Assembly (NCBI GenBank): GCA_003049485.1
Contig: PYST01000426.1
Coordinates: 1 to 29,792 of the forward strand
Source of the DNA: Ophioceras dolichostomum
Lineage: Eukaryota; Ascomycota; Sordariomycetes; Magnaporthales; Ophioceraceae
Reading direction: 5' to 3'
Length of the DNA: 29,792 nt
Position numbers and translations under genes: made by a program. The notes beneath the pieces were generated by a model. The model did no database searches and was not told the origin of the DNA. It saw only the letters and a list, made by a program, of their open reading frames with translations. Each line of letters opens with the position of its first letter. Position 1 is the first letter of the stretch. Positions 9,448-18,621 of the stretch are shown here, in pieces.

Positions 9448-9603
9448 CGCGATTTCCCCAACAGTACCGCGACAGAGGCAGACTCAAAGAATTCCTCTCC
9501 CTAGAAGCCGCCGCAAACCAGGCCAATAAAGGACTCTGGAAGCACTGAAAGCTTTGGAGTTGGTCCTTGCGCCCTGACCCACGGCAACACTCCCACGATC
9601 ATC

Positions 9604-11286
9604 ATGCCCCTCGTTTGCAACCCAATCCTCCCCGGGTTTAACCCCGACCCGTCCATCCTGCGCGTGGGCGACGACTACTACATCGCGACGTCGACCTTCG
9701 AGTGGTTCCCCGGCGTGCAGATCCACCACTCCCGCGACCTCGCCAACTGGACGCTGGCGACTCGCCCCCTCACGCGCAAGTCCCAGCTCGACATGCGCGG
9801 CGACCCAGACAGCTGTGGCGTGTGGGCACCCTGTCTGACCCACGACGGCGACAAGTTCTGGCTGGTGTACACGGACGTCAAGCGCAAGGACGGCTCCTTC
9901 AAGGACACGCACAACTACATCGTCACGGCTCCATCCATCGAAGGGCCCTGGTCCGACCCCGTGTACGCCAACTCGTCCGGCTTCGACCCGTCGCTGTTCC
10001 ACGACCCGGACTCCAGGCGCAAGTGGTTCGTCAACATGCTCTGGGACCACCGGGCACGCCCCAATGCCTTCGCAGGCATCCGCCTGCAGGAGTTCGACGC
10101 AGCCGCCGGCCAGCTGGTCGGCCCCTCCAAAAACATCTACCGCGGCACCGACCTAGGCCTAGTCGAGGGCCCGCACCTGTACAGGCGCGGCGGGTGGTAC
10201 TACCTCCTCACCGCGGAGGGCGGCACGGGCTATGACCACGCCGTCACCCTCGCGCGATCCCGAAACATCTGGGGGCCCTACGAAACCCACCCGGACAGGC
10301 ACGTCGTGACGTCCAAGGACCACCCGCACGCGGCGCTCCAGCGCGCCGGACACGGCGATATCGTCGACGCGCCCGACGGCAGGACCTACCTCGTGCACCT
10401 GACAGGCCGCCCCATCACACAGAAACGCCGCTGCGTCCTCGGCCGCGAGACAGCGATCCAAGAGGTCGAGTGGCGGGACGACGACTGGCTCTACCTCAAG
10501 AAGGACACCAACTCCTCCCCGGACTCCCCCGTCCCGTCCCTCCGCATCTCTCTCCCAGCCTCGCGGGACGAGACCGCCTACTGGACGCCCCGCCACTACA
10601 CGTTCTCGGCCTCCAAGCCACTGCACCCAGACTTCCAATGGCTGCGCACTCCCGAGCCCTCGCGGATCTTCTCCCTCACGTCCCACCCGGGCAAGCTGTC
10701 GCTGATAGGCCGTGAGTCCCCCGGCTCCTGGTTCGAGCAGTCCCTCGTGGCGCGGCGCCAGACGCACTTCTCCTACGAGGCCGAGACGACGCTATCCTCT
10801 TTCTCGCCCACCGATGAGCGGCAGTTCGCGGGTCTGACAGCCTACTACTCGCGTTACAACTTCTTCTACCTCGCCGTGACGGCGGATGCAGACGGGCAGC
10901 GCGAGCTGCTGATCCTATCGTCGGAAGCCTCCCACCCGACGGGAGGCCTCGAGAGGACCCCGCTGCACGGACCCGTCCCGATCCCGAACGAAGGGAGAGT
11001 GAAGCTGGGGCTCTGGGTCAGGGGGTCGGAGCTGCAGTTCTGGTACGCCCTGCCCGACAGCGCGGACTCGTCGCAGCGAGAGCAGCGCCATAACGTCGGC
11101 GGTGCGAAGGACGCGTCGATCCTGTCTGACGAGTGTGGCGGCCACGCCGAGCACGGGAGCTTCACGGGTGCGTTCGTGGGACTGGCGTGCTCAGACCTCA
11201 ACGGGACGGCGCTGGAGGCCAGGTTTGATTATTTCGATTATCGGGGTGTGAGGGACCGAAGTGATCGGTACGAGGTGGTGCCGTGA
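9604..11286 (+). CDS. GH43 beta-xylosidase (intracellular)
   Basis: This enzyme releases xylose from the non-reducing ends of xylo-oligosaccharides and may also act on arabinosides. It is a 560-aa intronless frame starting at the ATG at 9604. The three GH43 catalytic acids sit at the positions expected for XynB-type enzymes: base D15 in FNPDPS, pKa modulator D128 in SSGFDPSLFHD and acid E188 in GLVEGPHLY. Residues 1 to about 310 form the five-bladed propeller; about 325-555 form the C-terminal beta-sandwich that closes the active site in GH43 subfamily 11-type xylosidases. There is no signal peptide, because the propeller begins directly at MPLVCNPILPGF, so the enzyme probably acts on oligosaccharides imported into the cell. 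Two XlnR-type sites upstream support xylan/xylose induction. Exact subfamily and arabinofuranosidase side activity are inferred from the overall pattern. Confidence 0.94.
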   Translation: MPLVCNPILPGFNPDPSILRVGDDYYIATSTFEWFPGVQIHHSRDLANWTLATRPLTRKSQLDMRGDPDSCGVWAPCLTHDGDKFWLVYTDVKRKDGSFKDTHNYIVTAPSIEGPWSDPVYANSSGFDPSLFHDPDSRRKWFVNMLWDHRARPNAFAGIRLQEFDAAAGQLVGPSKNIYRGTDLGLVEGPHLYRRGGWYYLLTAEGGTGYDHAVTLARSRNIWGPYETHPDRHVVTSKDHPHAALQRAGHGDIVDAPDGRTYLVHLTGRPITQKRRCVLGRETAIQEVEWRDDDWLYLKKDTNSSPDSPVPSLRISLPASRDETAYWTPRHYTFSASKPLHPDFQWLRTPEPSRIFSLTSHPGKLSLIGRESPGSWFEQSLVARRQTHFSYEAETTLSSFSPTDERQFAGLTAYYSRYNFFYLAVTADADGQRELLILSSEASHPTGGLERTPLHGPVPIPNEGRVKLGLWVRGSELQFWYALPDSADSSQREQRHNVGGAKDASILSDECGGHAEHGSFTGAFVGLACSDLNGTALEARFDYFDYRGVRDRSDRYEVVP

Positions 11287-11406
11287 GGGTCGGTAGGGCT
11301 AGCGGACCCTTATGTGCCATGTGTGTCCCAGTCGAGTGAGTATGATGACTACGTAAAAGTTTAGCCTTTCTCTCCTCGTGCAGTCTTTGTCCTTTTTCAT
11401 AGCACC

Positions 11407-11412
11407 AATAAA
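11407..11412 (+). terminator. AATAAA polyadenylation signal candidate
   Basis: A canonical AATAAA hexamer about 120 nt after the xylosidase stop codon, in the short gap before the convergent P450 gene. Fungal poly(A) signals are degenerate, so this is a candidate only. Confidence 0.4.
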
Positions 11413-11575
11413 ATCGCTTATAGTTAACTCATTACAAGCTACTTCGAAAGAGGTTCTCTCAGTGAGGCTAACTCCACTCGGTTTGCAGACCTGAGCCACT
11501 TGCCTACACGTATCTAGGTAGGTACCGACCTATGGTCGCCACCTCCAGGCTCAATCTCACCCATAGAAGTTCCGC

Positions 11576-13469
11576 TTAACCACGAGGCGACACCTGAACC
11601 CACATGTCTGATATAATCCACAGACCGCCAACATCATCCGCCTTCCATGGCTTGCCTGGGTTGAGCAGTCCCCAGTCGAAGTTGCGCATGAGCTGTGAGT
11701 TGTAGTTGTTTGCAGAAGAAGGCCCCCCCTGATCGTCAGCACGGTAGTAACACAGCGGCCGTCAAATCTTCTAATAGACAAAGGAAACAGGGTGAAAATG
11801 GGAAAGACATGAAGGATATGAAGTTAGAAACTCACCTCAAAGATCACCTTGGTCAACTCGATCTGCGCCACCGGCTTCCCCAAGCACTTCCACCTGCCAT
11901 GGCCAAAGACCAGGTCGTTCACGTTCAGCATGGCCGTCATCTTGTCCGGGTCCTTCTCAAGGAGCCACCTCTCAGGCCTGAACGCATTCGCATCCTCCCC
12001 ATACGTCCGCTTGTCTCGGTGGATCGCGTACGCGCAGTATCCTAGGCTGGTGCCGCCTGGCAGGAACACCTCCTTGCCATCCACCACGACCGTGTCTCCC
12101 TCGGGTGGTACGTCGCGCGGGAGCGTGCCCATGGCTGCGGGGAACAGGCGCAGGCCCTCCCGGATCACCGCCTGGAGGTATGGCAAGGCTTTGCCCTGTG
12201 CCATGGAGATCACCTGAGCGGTGGGCGCCTTCCCGGCAGCAACGGCCTCATCGATCTCCCGTTGCAGCTTCGCGTACACACGCGGATGCGTCAGTATCAG
12301 TAGCATGATGCCCCTTAGACTGCCCGCCGTGGTGTCCGAGCCGGCAATGATCTGCAGCAGGCCCTCAGATCTCAGCTCGTCGCCGCTCAGGCCGTGGCGC
12401 ATGAAGGACGCCAGCATGTCGCTCCTCGCCTCTATCGGCCTCGCGGCGCGCGCGTCGATGGTGTCGAAGGCGTCCTTCATCATCCTGCCGAAGCCGTTGT
12501 TGTCGCCCGGAGCGGGTGCGAGGAATTTCCCGAGCCAGGGGAGCTGCGGCAGCCAACCTATGCCGAAGGCGAGGAGGTAGACGCTGATGCGGATCCCCTC
12601 CTCGCTGGACTTGAGGTAGTCGTCGACGTCGCCGTCGTTGATGAGCATGCTAAACGATCTGCCCAGCCCTACGGCGCTGATGACGTCGAGCGTGAAGAAC
12701 TGGATCTTCTTCGCCAGGTCCATGGGCACGAGGACGCCGCTCGAGGGGGAGGAGATGTATTTCTCGCGGATGAGGGCGAGGAGCTTGTTGACGTATTCGT
12801 CGACTGCACCCTCGATATTCTCGGTTTCTCTCCCGGAGTACTGCCCAACCAGACAAGGAGTTGATGGGCGGGTGATATGTCAGCCAGCAGACAGCGGATT
12901 GCTCATCAAGGAAAAGGCTCTTGGAGCTTGTCAGGGGAGTTTCCCAAGTTCACCCACCCCAGGCCCAATCTGCTTCCTCCTCAAATCGTGCCTCTCGTTA
13001 TCCGTCATGCTGAAGCAGGTGTCCCGTCTGTGCTCGAACCTCACGCTTCGGTACCACCACTCCGACCGCGAATAGCCCGGCTTGACGTTGACGTGGGCCC
13101 AGATGTCCGCATCGCCGACGAGGAGCTCATTAGGCCCTATTCGAGCAATGGATCCTGTATGCGGTCGTTAGTCGCATGAAGACATCTGGCCAGCCATCGT
13201 CGTCTGATGCACAGAATTCCCTCCTCTCCTCCCCACGCATCCTACAACATACCATACTTGGCGGAGACGCTCTGATACCACAGGTGGCACCTCGTGCCCA
13301 TCATCGCCTTCGCATGCTCTATTCCGGATACCCCCGAGCCAAACGGCCCCTTGAAATGTCTCAGCCTGTAGTACTGCAGCACCTTGCGGACGAGCCAGAC
13401 GGCGAGCAGACACCCCGCTATGGCTAGTCTCTGCTCGGAAGCAATGGCGAGAATCTCTGAGACCGCCAT
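11576..13469 (-). CDS. Cytochrome P450 monooxygenase, pisatin demethylase/benzoate hydroxylase-like
   Basis: I reconstruct four exons: 13469-13253, 13154-12958, 12840-11836 and 11692-11576, giving 511 aa. Introns are 98, 117 and 143 nt with donors GTATGT, GTGGGT and GTGAGT and acceptors ending CAG; intron 1 has a CTAAC branch site. Residues 10-35 form the N-terminal membrane anchor of a microsomal class II P450. Motifs are the exon-junction GPGYSGRE stretch typical of fungal P450s, I-helix AGSDTT (about 303), ExxR in REGLR, FRPERW, and the haem loop FGHGRWKCLGK with C457 as thiolate ligand. Exon 4 supplies the usual C-terminal RNFDW strand. It needs NADPH-cytochrome P450 reductase. The substrate cannot be told from sequence; resemblance to pisatin demethylase-like enzymes suggests small aromatic or phytoalexin-type molecules. 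It converges on the xylosidase, which gives no functional hint. Confidence 0.92.
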
Positions 13470-14903
13470 CAGGGCAACGGCTGTTCGCTTGTATACCTAA
13501 GTTTGCCAAACTGAATGGAAAGGTCGTTGACGTGAAGAGAGGCGCGCCGTCTGTCGTCACCGCCAGCCAGTCTCGCTGATGATTGATGACCGCGGCGTTA
13601 GGGACCAAGTAGGAACGGGCCGTCTCCCCAAAAGATGAACGACCGACGCCAATATTATATGCACCCAAAGACATGCGCATAGCTCCGAGCCCCAGGCGGG
13701 GTTCGGCGCCCTCGCTATACCGAAGGGGAAAAAGCGATAAGTGACCAACCATCCAGCCACGAAAACCATTCATATGACTTCCCGCAGTAGTGCTGAGGGG
13801 CTGGAGCCAAATTGGTCATATATCGTATCACAACAGACGCCAAAGATCCGTACCTATCGTATTATTCGCATCAGCAGCCACTAACAGGACGAGAAGTAAG
13901 AAGGTAGCGTATGTGTCGGTACGCTACGTGCGTACACGTATTCGTAGGTATCTGAGGAGAAAAACGCTAACATACATCCCCAACCATGCCCGTCTTTCAC
14001 TAGGTTGTGCTCCATGACGGATGGCAAGAAAACTAAGACATTGGAGGCTTAGAAGCATGGTACTTGTGTTGTGTAGGTGCCCCAGCCAGTTGTGGTTAGT
14101 TCAGTACAGATGCATCTCTTCTTTCTTTCCTTCTCCGCCAGCCACCAATCACGGGGGATGATAAGACAGGGTCGAACGACGGGACGGGTTTGCCCGCAGC
14201 CAAAACAGAAATGCCGCGCTGTGCGGCATATGAGCTCGTCCAATGGCGTCTCTTCCAATCGGAAATATTGATCGCGGGTTTTCTTGCCAAGGCTGGCCTC
14301 CCGCGCTCTAGATGCCCGTGTCGGTCGATGTGCCTACCATTTTTCGCTCGTTGCCATCAGCTCCACCCAACATCGCAGCACATCACCACTTCGAGGAATG
14401 TCTGATCATCAACACCAATTTATTGCGGGCCTAAATAAGATATAAGCCGCGAGCTAAGCTTCTCCGAACAACCGAGCGAAATATACGCAAGGTACGTAGG
14501 TGGTAGGCAGCAAGTCCTCTCTACAAGTCAGGCGATCCCACCCGTCCATCCATCATCACCTTCATATTAATCACAGCCCTGGCGAAGATCCCCTCTCTAC
14601 AACTCCAGCTGCGCCGAAAAAGAGGCTAGACTACATTCGACCCCAACATTTGTTTTCCCCGCACATTATCTCGTCATCGATTCAATCCCACCTAGGCATT
14701 CTGGACAGCAAAGAAACACAGCAAATCGGCGGCCCTACCCTAGACAAACCACCGCCCAATCGAAAGCGAGGAGCCGCAGGCAGTCGCCAGCCCATCCATC
14801 AGCCCATCGCACCTAGCAAGAACGACTAAACCAAGCAATCAAAGAGCCTCGAAAAGGCTCTCTCCACGGAGATTCGTAGCCAGCGAAGCGAGTCTGCGCT
14901 CCC
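13470..14903. other. Intergenic region upstream of the P450 gene
   Basis: This 1.4-kb stretch holds the P450 promoter and the 3' flank of the minus-strand coiled-coil gene. Open frames here either start at non-ATG codons (plus strand from 14500) or overlap P450 exon 1 in another frame. I find no RNA gene or recognisable coding sequence. Confidence 0.5.
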
Positions 14904-16589
14904 TCACCACTCCAAATCCATCAACTCTCCCGCGGACGGGCATCCGTCATCAGAAGAGCTCGACAACGTCTCGACCTTGCCGGTGTCCCATGGACGACCG
15001 CTCACCTCGGTCATCTGCGCCTCGTCCTCATTACTCGTGGCCGCCGCGGCACGCGCCGTTGTGGTCGGCTTCTGGTCGAGAATCGGGCACCTGGCAAAGA
15101 AAACCTTTGTCAGGTCCTGCTGCACGATGATGGGCTTCTTGAAGAGAGGCCGGACATCAAAATCGGCTGCGTCGATCGGCTGCTTGTGGGCGTCGTCGCT
15201 CTTGTGTGCAGAGGCAGCGGCTGGTCCGACTCCGCCGCGGGTACCCTTCTCGTCGGCGATGGCCTCCTCCGTCTTGGGGATCGCCAGCTTCTGCTTCTTG
15301 CTGGGCGGCGGTCCCGTCGCTGATAACTCGTCGGGAACAGAGCTCTTGGTGACAGACGATAGATCCGCGATGGGCTTCTTGAGGCAAGGCCGGACCGGCT
15401 CGATCGCAGTGTTCTCCTCGCTGAAGCCGGAGTGCCCGAAGACGCTTCTCCTCACACGGCCGGGATCCGCCGTCGCGTCCTCTCCGGGCTGAGGCTGCTT
15501 CTTGTTTTGGGTTCCCACCGACGACGGCTTGTCCAGGGCAGCGCTATCGCCGATGGAGGATCGGATATCTTTGATGATCGGTTTATCGTGAAGGGGACGA
15601 TGGTTCTTGGACGATAGGGCCGTCATCGGGACGCCCTTGCTCGGTCTGACGGACTTCTTGGTGATCTTGTTCGCACTAAGCGGCTTCAGAACGGCCCTGT
15701 CGAGCGCTTTCTGGGCGGGAAGCGCAGCCGACTTGAGACCCGTCGCGGACTGTGCCTGGGAGCCGCCGGTCGCGTCGGAAGACTTTGACTGGGCACTGTC
15801 GAGGCCGTGGGTGCGGTTCGAGGAGGAAGGGACGGGCTTCGGAGTCTGGCGCTGCTCGATCAGTGACGAGAACCGGACTGTCTTGGACGGCTTGGAAGAC
15901 TTGTCGTCGCTGGGGACAATAGCGCCGGAGGAGTACCCGGCGTCGAGGCCGTGGGTGCGGGTCGAGGAAGAGCCCGGCTGTGGAGTCTGCTCAATCGGCG
16001 ACGAGAAGCGGACTGTCTTGGTCGGCCTGGAGGAATTCGCGTTATTGAGGATGGTGATGCCGGAGGAGTGACCGGCGTGGCGATATTTCCCCGATGCAAT
16101 GGGCTCTTCCGACCACAGCCACTGATCTACCGACTCTGACGGCAGCTGGGCGCCTGCAACGTTCCTCGGCAACTGGTCTCCGCTCGTGTTCCTCGACACC
16201 TGGCCTCCCGTACCGTCCCTCGGCACCTGGCCTCTGTATCCCTCAAGCTCCCTCTCTAGGCAGTTCTTTTTCTCAATGAGGCCCGCGATCATCATCTCCT
16301 TCTGATGAGCGTAGGAGACCACAAGATCCGTCTTTTTAATGAGATAGCTGACCTTTTCATGCAGCTCCTCGCACTTTTCAGCGGCATACAAGTCCAATTG
16401 GTGCTGCTCCTCGAGGGCCTTGACATACTTATGATAGTAGAGCACAAAGCATTGCTCGTACAATCTTTTCTCCTCCTCCAGGTTCGCGTAGTCGGATTGG
16501 AGCCGGTCGAGGTCGGCTCGCAGCCCGTCCAGCTGGACCTGCGCGCTGTTGGCCCTCTCCTCCCGCTCGACAGAGAAGGTTTGGCCCAT
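14904..16589 (-). CDS. Coiled-coil protein with N-myristoylation-type start and two KTVRF motifs
   Basis: No known family is recognised. I choose the ATG at 16589 (A at -3, G at +4), giving 561 aa that begin MGQTFS, a good N-myristoylation pattern (Gly2, Ser6). A second in-frame ATG 54 nt upstream (16643) has a weak context (T at -3) and would bury that signal. Residues about 12-120 are heptad-rich and predicted to form a coiled coil. Four 9-residue repeats follow (120-155). Then come two copies of a 45-residue unit, each containing KTVRFSSxIEQ (KTVRF at 191-195 and 236-240). KTVRF fits the RVxF docking motif for protein phosphatase 1. The rest is Lys/Ser/Pro-rich and probably disordered, with two further related segments, VRPCLKKPI and VRPLFKKPI. 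A membrane-tethered scaffold that recruits PP1 is a plausible inference, not a demonstrated function. Confidence 0.75.
   Translation of the reverse strand: MGQTFSVEREERANSAQVQLDGLRADLDRLQSDYANLEEEKRLYEQCFVLYYHKYVKALEEQHQLDLYAAEKCEELHEKVSYLIKKTDLVVSYAHQKEMMIAGLIEKKNCLERELEGYRGQVPRDGTGGQVSRNTSGDQLPRNVAGAQLPSESVDQWLWSEEPIASGKYRHAGHSSGITILNNANSSRPTKTVRFSSPIEQTPQPGSSSTRTHGLDAGYSSGAIVPSDDKSSKPSKTVRFSSLIEQRQTPKPVPSSSNRTHGLDSAQSKSSDATGGSQAQSATGLKSAALPAQKALDRAVLKPLSANKITKKSVRPSKGVPMTALSSKNHRPLHDKPIIKDIRSSIGDSAALDKPSSVGTQNKKQPQPGEDATADPGRVRRSVFGHSGFSEENTAIEPVRPCLKKPIADLSSVTKSSVPDELSATGPPPSKKQKLAIPKTEEAIADEKGTRGGVGPAAASAHKSDDAHKQPIDAADFDVRPLFKKPIIVQQDLTKVFFARCPILDQKPTTTARAAAATSNEDEAQMTEVSGRPWDTGKVETLSSSSDDGCPSAGELMDLEW
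16125..16232 (-). repeat. Four-copy 27-bp minisatellite in the coiled-coil protein gene
   Basis: Four consecutive 27-nt units encode GQVPRDGTG, GQVSRNTSG, DQLPRNVAG and AQLPSESVD. The frame is preserved because the unit is a multiple of three. The copies have diverged, so the array is not very recent. Confidence 0.75.
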
Positions 16590-17566
16590 GTTGATAGCGA
16601 TGATGGGAGGAGCTTCGTTGGTCAATGGGAGGTTTGACGGCATTGATGATCTTCGCGAGTGCCTGCAAAAAGGATCTGCGATGCGGAAGCCGAAATGATG
16701 ACAAGATTGCGTGGATCAACAAAAGCACGTAGTGAAGGCTTCGGCGAGAGCCTGATTGAAGTAGTGGAAGTCGGAAAAAGCCGGGGGGCAGCATTGCTTG
16801 ATTCGAGGGAAGGCACAAGGTGGTCAATTGTCATCAAAGCTGTGCAAGCGACAGCACCTTCTCTCTCAGGGCTCTTCTTGAGGAAAGAGCAGGCACTGAA
16901 TGGGACTTTCTACCATTCCGGCGATGGCTTTGAGAAGGAGCGCGACAGGATCGTGGTGCAAACCTGAGGTAAGTAAGTGCTCACCTCCTTCCTAGAGCAG
17001 GTGCGGACATTTTCTAGGTTGCGGGTATCTTGATGCCTGCCGGGTTGCACCAACAGTTACTAGAGACCTATGTTGGTGGGCAACCGGGAAAGGTATGTTC
17101 AGCGCAATGTCGACTCGCACCCGGCTTGAGTGCCTGTCCAGTCAGTTCCTTAGGCTGCCTGGTGTCTGGTCTCCGAGGTGATTGAATTCTCGCCCTCTGA
17201 GCTCCGGCTCTAACCTGATACCACCACTCGGCGAGGAGCGAACTATGACCTGTACTGTACGACACGACACAGCCTGGGCAGTCATCTATCGAAGCAAAGG
17301 CAACCATACACTTGTCGTCAAATCGAGCACCCAATTGCATCTTCACACGCGCGCGGCCTTGCACGTACACACTGCCAGGACCACAAACCCCAGCCGATCA
17401 TGACACTGGGCATGCAAGTCGATCTCACATCGCCGCTCCACAGCCGACGGTGTCGTGGATCGCGTCGATAGTGGCGAGCTCGGCGTCGGCTCTAGCCGTA
17501 GACGAGGTCAGAGCTCACCACCGAAACGAGGCCTATGCCTACACCATCCAGGTGAGGGTCCGTCCC
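16590..17566. other. Intergenic region between two weakly characterised genes
   Basis: It contains the leader of the minus-strand coiled-coil gene and probably the promoter of the plus-strand gene at 17567. An open frame continuous with that gene runs back to about 17312 without an ATG, so part of 17400-17566 could belong to an upstream exon. Nothing else is recognisable. Confidence 0.4.
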
Positions 17567-18181
17567 ATGCCAGAGGTGGCGACGTGCCCGCAGCCAGTGG
17601 TCGCGATGGAAACGTCATCAGCCACACCCCAGTCAGCAGCGAGTGTCCACGGAATCGAAGCCTCCGCCGTCGTTGCCCCTGCATTTGCCATCGACCCCTC
17701 CTCTCCGGGCTATTGCCGGATAGTTTTTGCCGTCGTAACGGCGACTCTCCTGCTAAAACTCCTTTTGGGTGGGTTGGTGCCGGGGCTGCTTCAGCTGAAA
17801 GACATGGTGAAAAAGACGCACATCAGCGGCAACACGCCGACGAGAAGACAAACCACGCAGCGGCCGCCTGGCAACAATAGCGATGAGCCTCCGCCACCGC
17901 CGTCCGCTCCGCCACGGCCACGGCCACTGCCACTGATACCGCGACCGCCACCACCGCCATATAGCGAAATACCAAGACTTGATGGCTCAAATCTTCTCCT
18001 CTCGGGGGAATTCGTCCGTGTCGCGATGTGCTACCTAGCGCCCGTCGCCGTCGCGGCCGTCTGCATCCTCGGGACGCTCCTCGGAGGAGCTGGAGAGAAT
18101 AATAACAGCAACAACACCCAGCTGGCGGCCATCCTGTTGCCGTACGTGTTTCTCAAATGGGGATTCCTGGGGACCGATTAG
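17567..18181 (+). CDS. Hypothetical proline-rich membrane protein
   Basis: Not recognised. From the ATG at 17567 the frame gives 204 aa. A hydrophobic segment of about 28 residues (RIVFAVVTATLLLKLLLGG region, about 54-80) is followed by a basic and then proline-rich linker (about 90-145, runs of PPPPP). A second hydrophobic segment follows (AMCYLAPVAVAAVCILGTLL, about 158-178), then a Gly/Asn-rich loop and a final hydrophobic stretch ending GFLGTD. The topology would be two or three membrane passes with a proline-rich loop. The true start is uncertain: the frame is open upstream to 17312, and a GTGAGG donor-like sequence lies at 17551, so the 5' structure may include an intron. It could also be a lineage-specific or fortuitous frame. 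Confidence 0.4.
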   Translation: MPEVATCPQPVVAMETSSATPQSAASVHGIEASAVVAPAFAIDPSSPGYCRIVFAVVTATLLLKLLLGGLVPGLLQLKDMVKKTHISGNTPTRRQTTQRPPGNNSDEPPPPPSAPPRPRPLPLIPRPPPPPYSEIPRLDGSNLLLSGEFVRVAMCYLAPVAVAAVCILGTLLGGAGENNNSNNTQLAAILLPYVFLKWGFLGTD

Positions 18182-18512
18182 AAAATACCGGCTGAATGCG
18201 GCGCTGAGGGCTGCGGCGTGCGAGCTGTGTGTTCCCCCGCTGCTCACCCTGCCTGTGACTGACGAAAGTCCTTTGGAGATATTCGTGTGTAGGGCTATGG
18301 CGTTCTTTTCGGAGCTCGTCCCGGAATGCCTGCTTCCTACGCGCTGAGGAGGACTGTTTAGTAGCGGGACGTGGCAGAGGACTGCTGAGTGAGTTGGGAT
18401 GGATGCCTTTATTGTCCGTCTATGGACAGTTCAAGGAAATTGCGAAGCCGAGCTGAGGGCTCGCCGGTGCGTGTTGTTATAGTTTTGTTTTGTCGTCTCT
18501 TTTCTAGAGTCC
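18182..18512. other. Spacer before the transposon
   Basis: No gene, repeat or RNA is recognised between the stop of the hypothetical membrane protein and the left inverted repeat of the transposon. Confidence 0.5.
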
Positions 18513-18548
18513 AGAGGGTAGAACCGCGCCAGGGGTAGAACCGCGCCA
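18513..18548 (+). repeat. Left terminal inverted repeat of the transposon
   Basis: Matches the reverse complement of 20367-20402 at 31 of 36 positions. It contains two tandem exact 16-bp units at 18516-18531 and 18533-18548. Confidence 0.9.
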
Positions 18549-18621
18549 CTATTCCCACCAAAATAAATACGAATATTTTGCAGCCAAATATGAAGCTAAA
18601 AATTCGAAAAAAAATCGCAAA

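Larger units (their letters stand above)
8841..9603 (+). promoter_or_regulatory. Promoter region of the GH43 beta-xylosidase gene
   Basis: This 763-nt spacer includes the decarboxylase 3' UTR and the xylosidase promoter. Besides the XlnR-type sites and TATA-like run listed separately, there are matches to the degenerate CreA consensus SYGGRG at 9185-9190 (CCGGGG) and on the minus strand at 9260-9265. The CreA consensus is short, so these matches alone are weak. No gene is supported here. Confidence 0.5.

Noticed and set aside
9604..11286. Secreted xylosidase
   Set aside because: No signal peptide; the catalytic propeller begins at the first residues and the catalytic Asp is residue 15.
13168..13773. 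201-codon minus-strand open frame
   Set aside because: It overlaps P450 exon 1 and intron 1 in a different frame; the P450 frame has clear family motifs.
14500..14829. 109-codon plus-strand open frame
   Set aside because: It starts at GTG, is low-complexity in composition and shows no motif.
11576..18181. Secondary-metabolite cluster around the P450
   Set aside because: No backbone enzyme (PKS, NRPS, terpene synthase) or pathway-specific regulator is present; neighbours are unrelated housekeeping-like genes.
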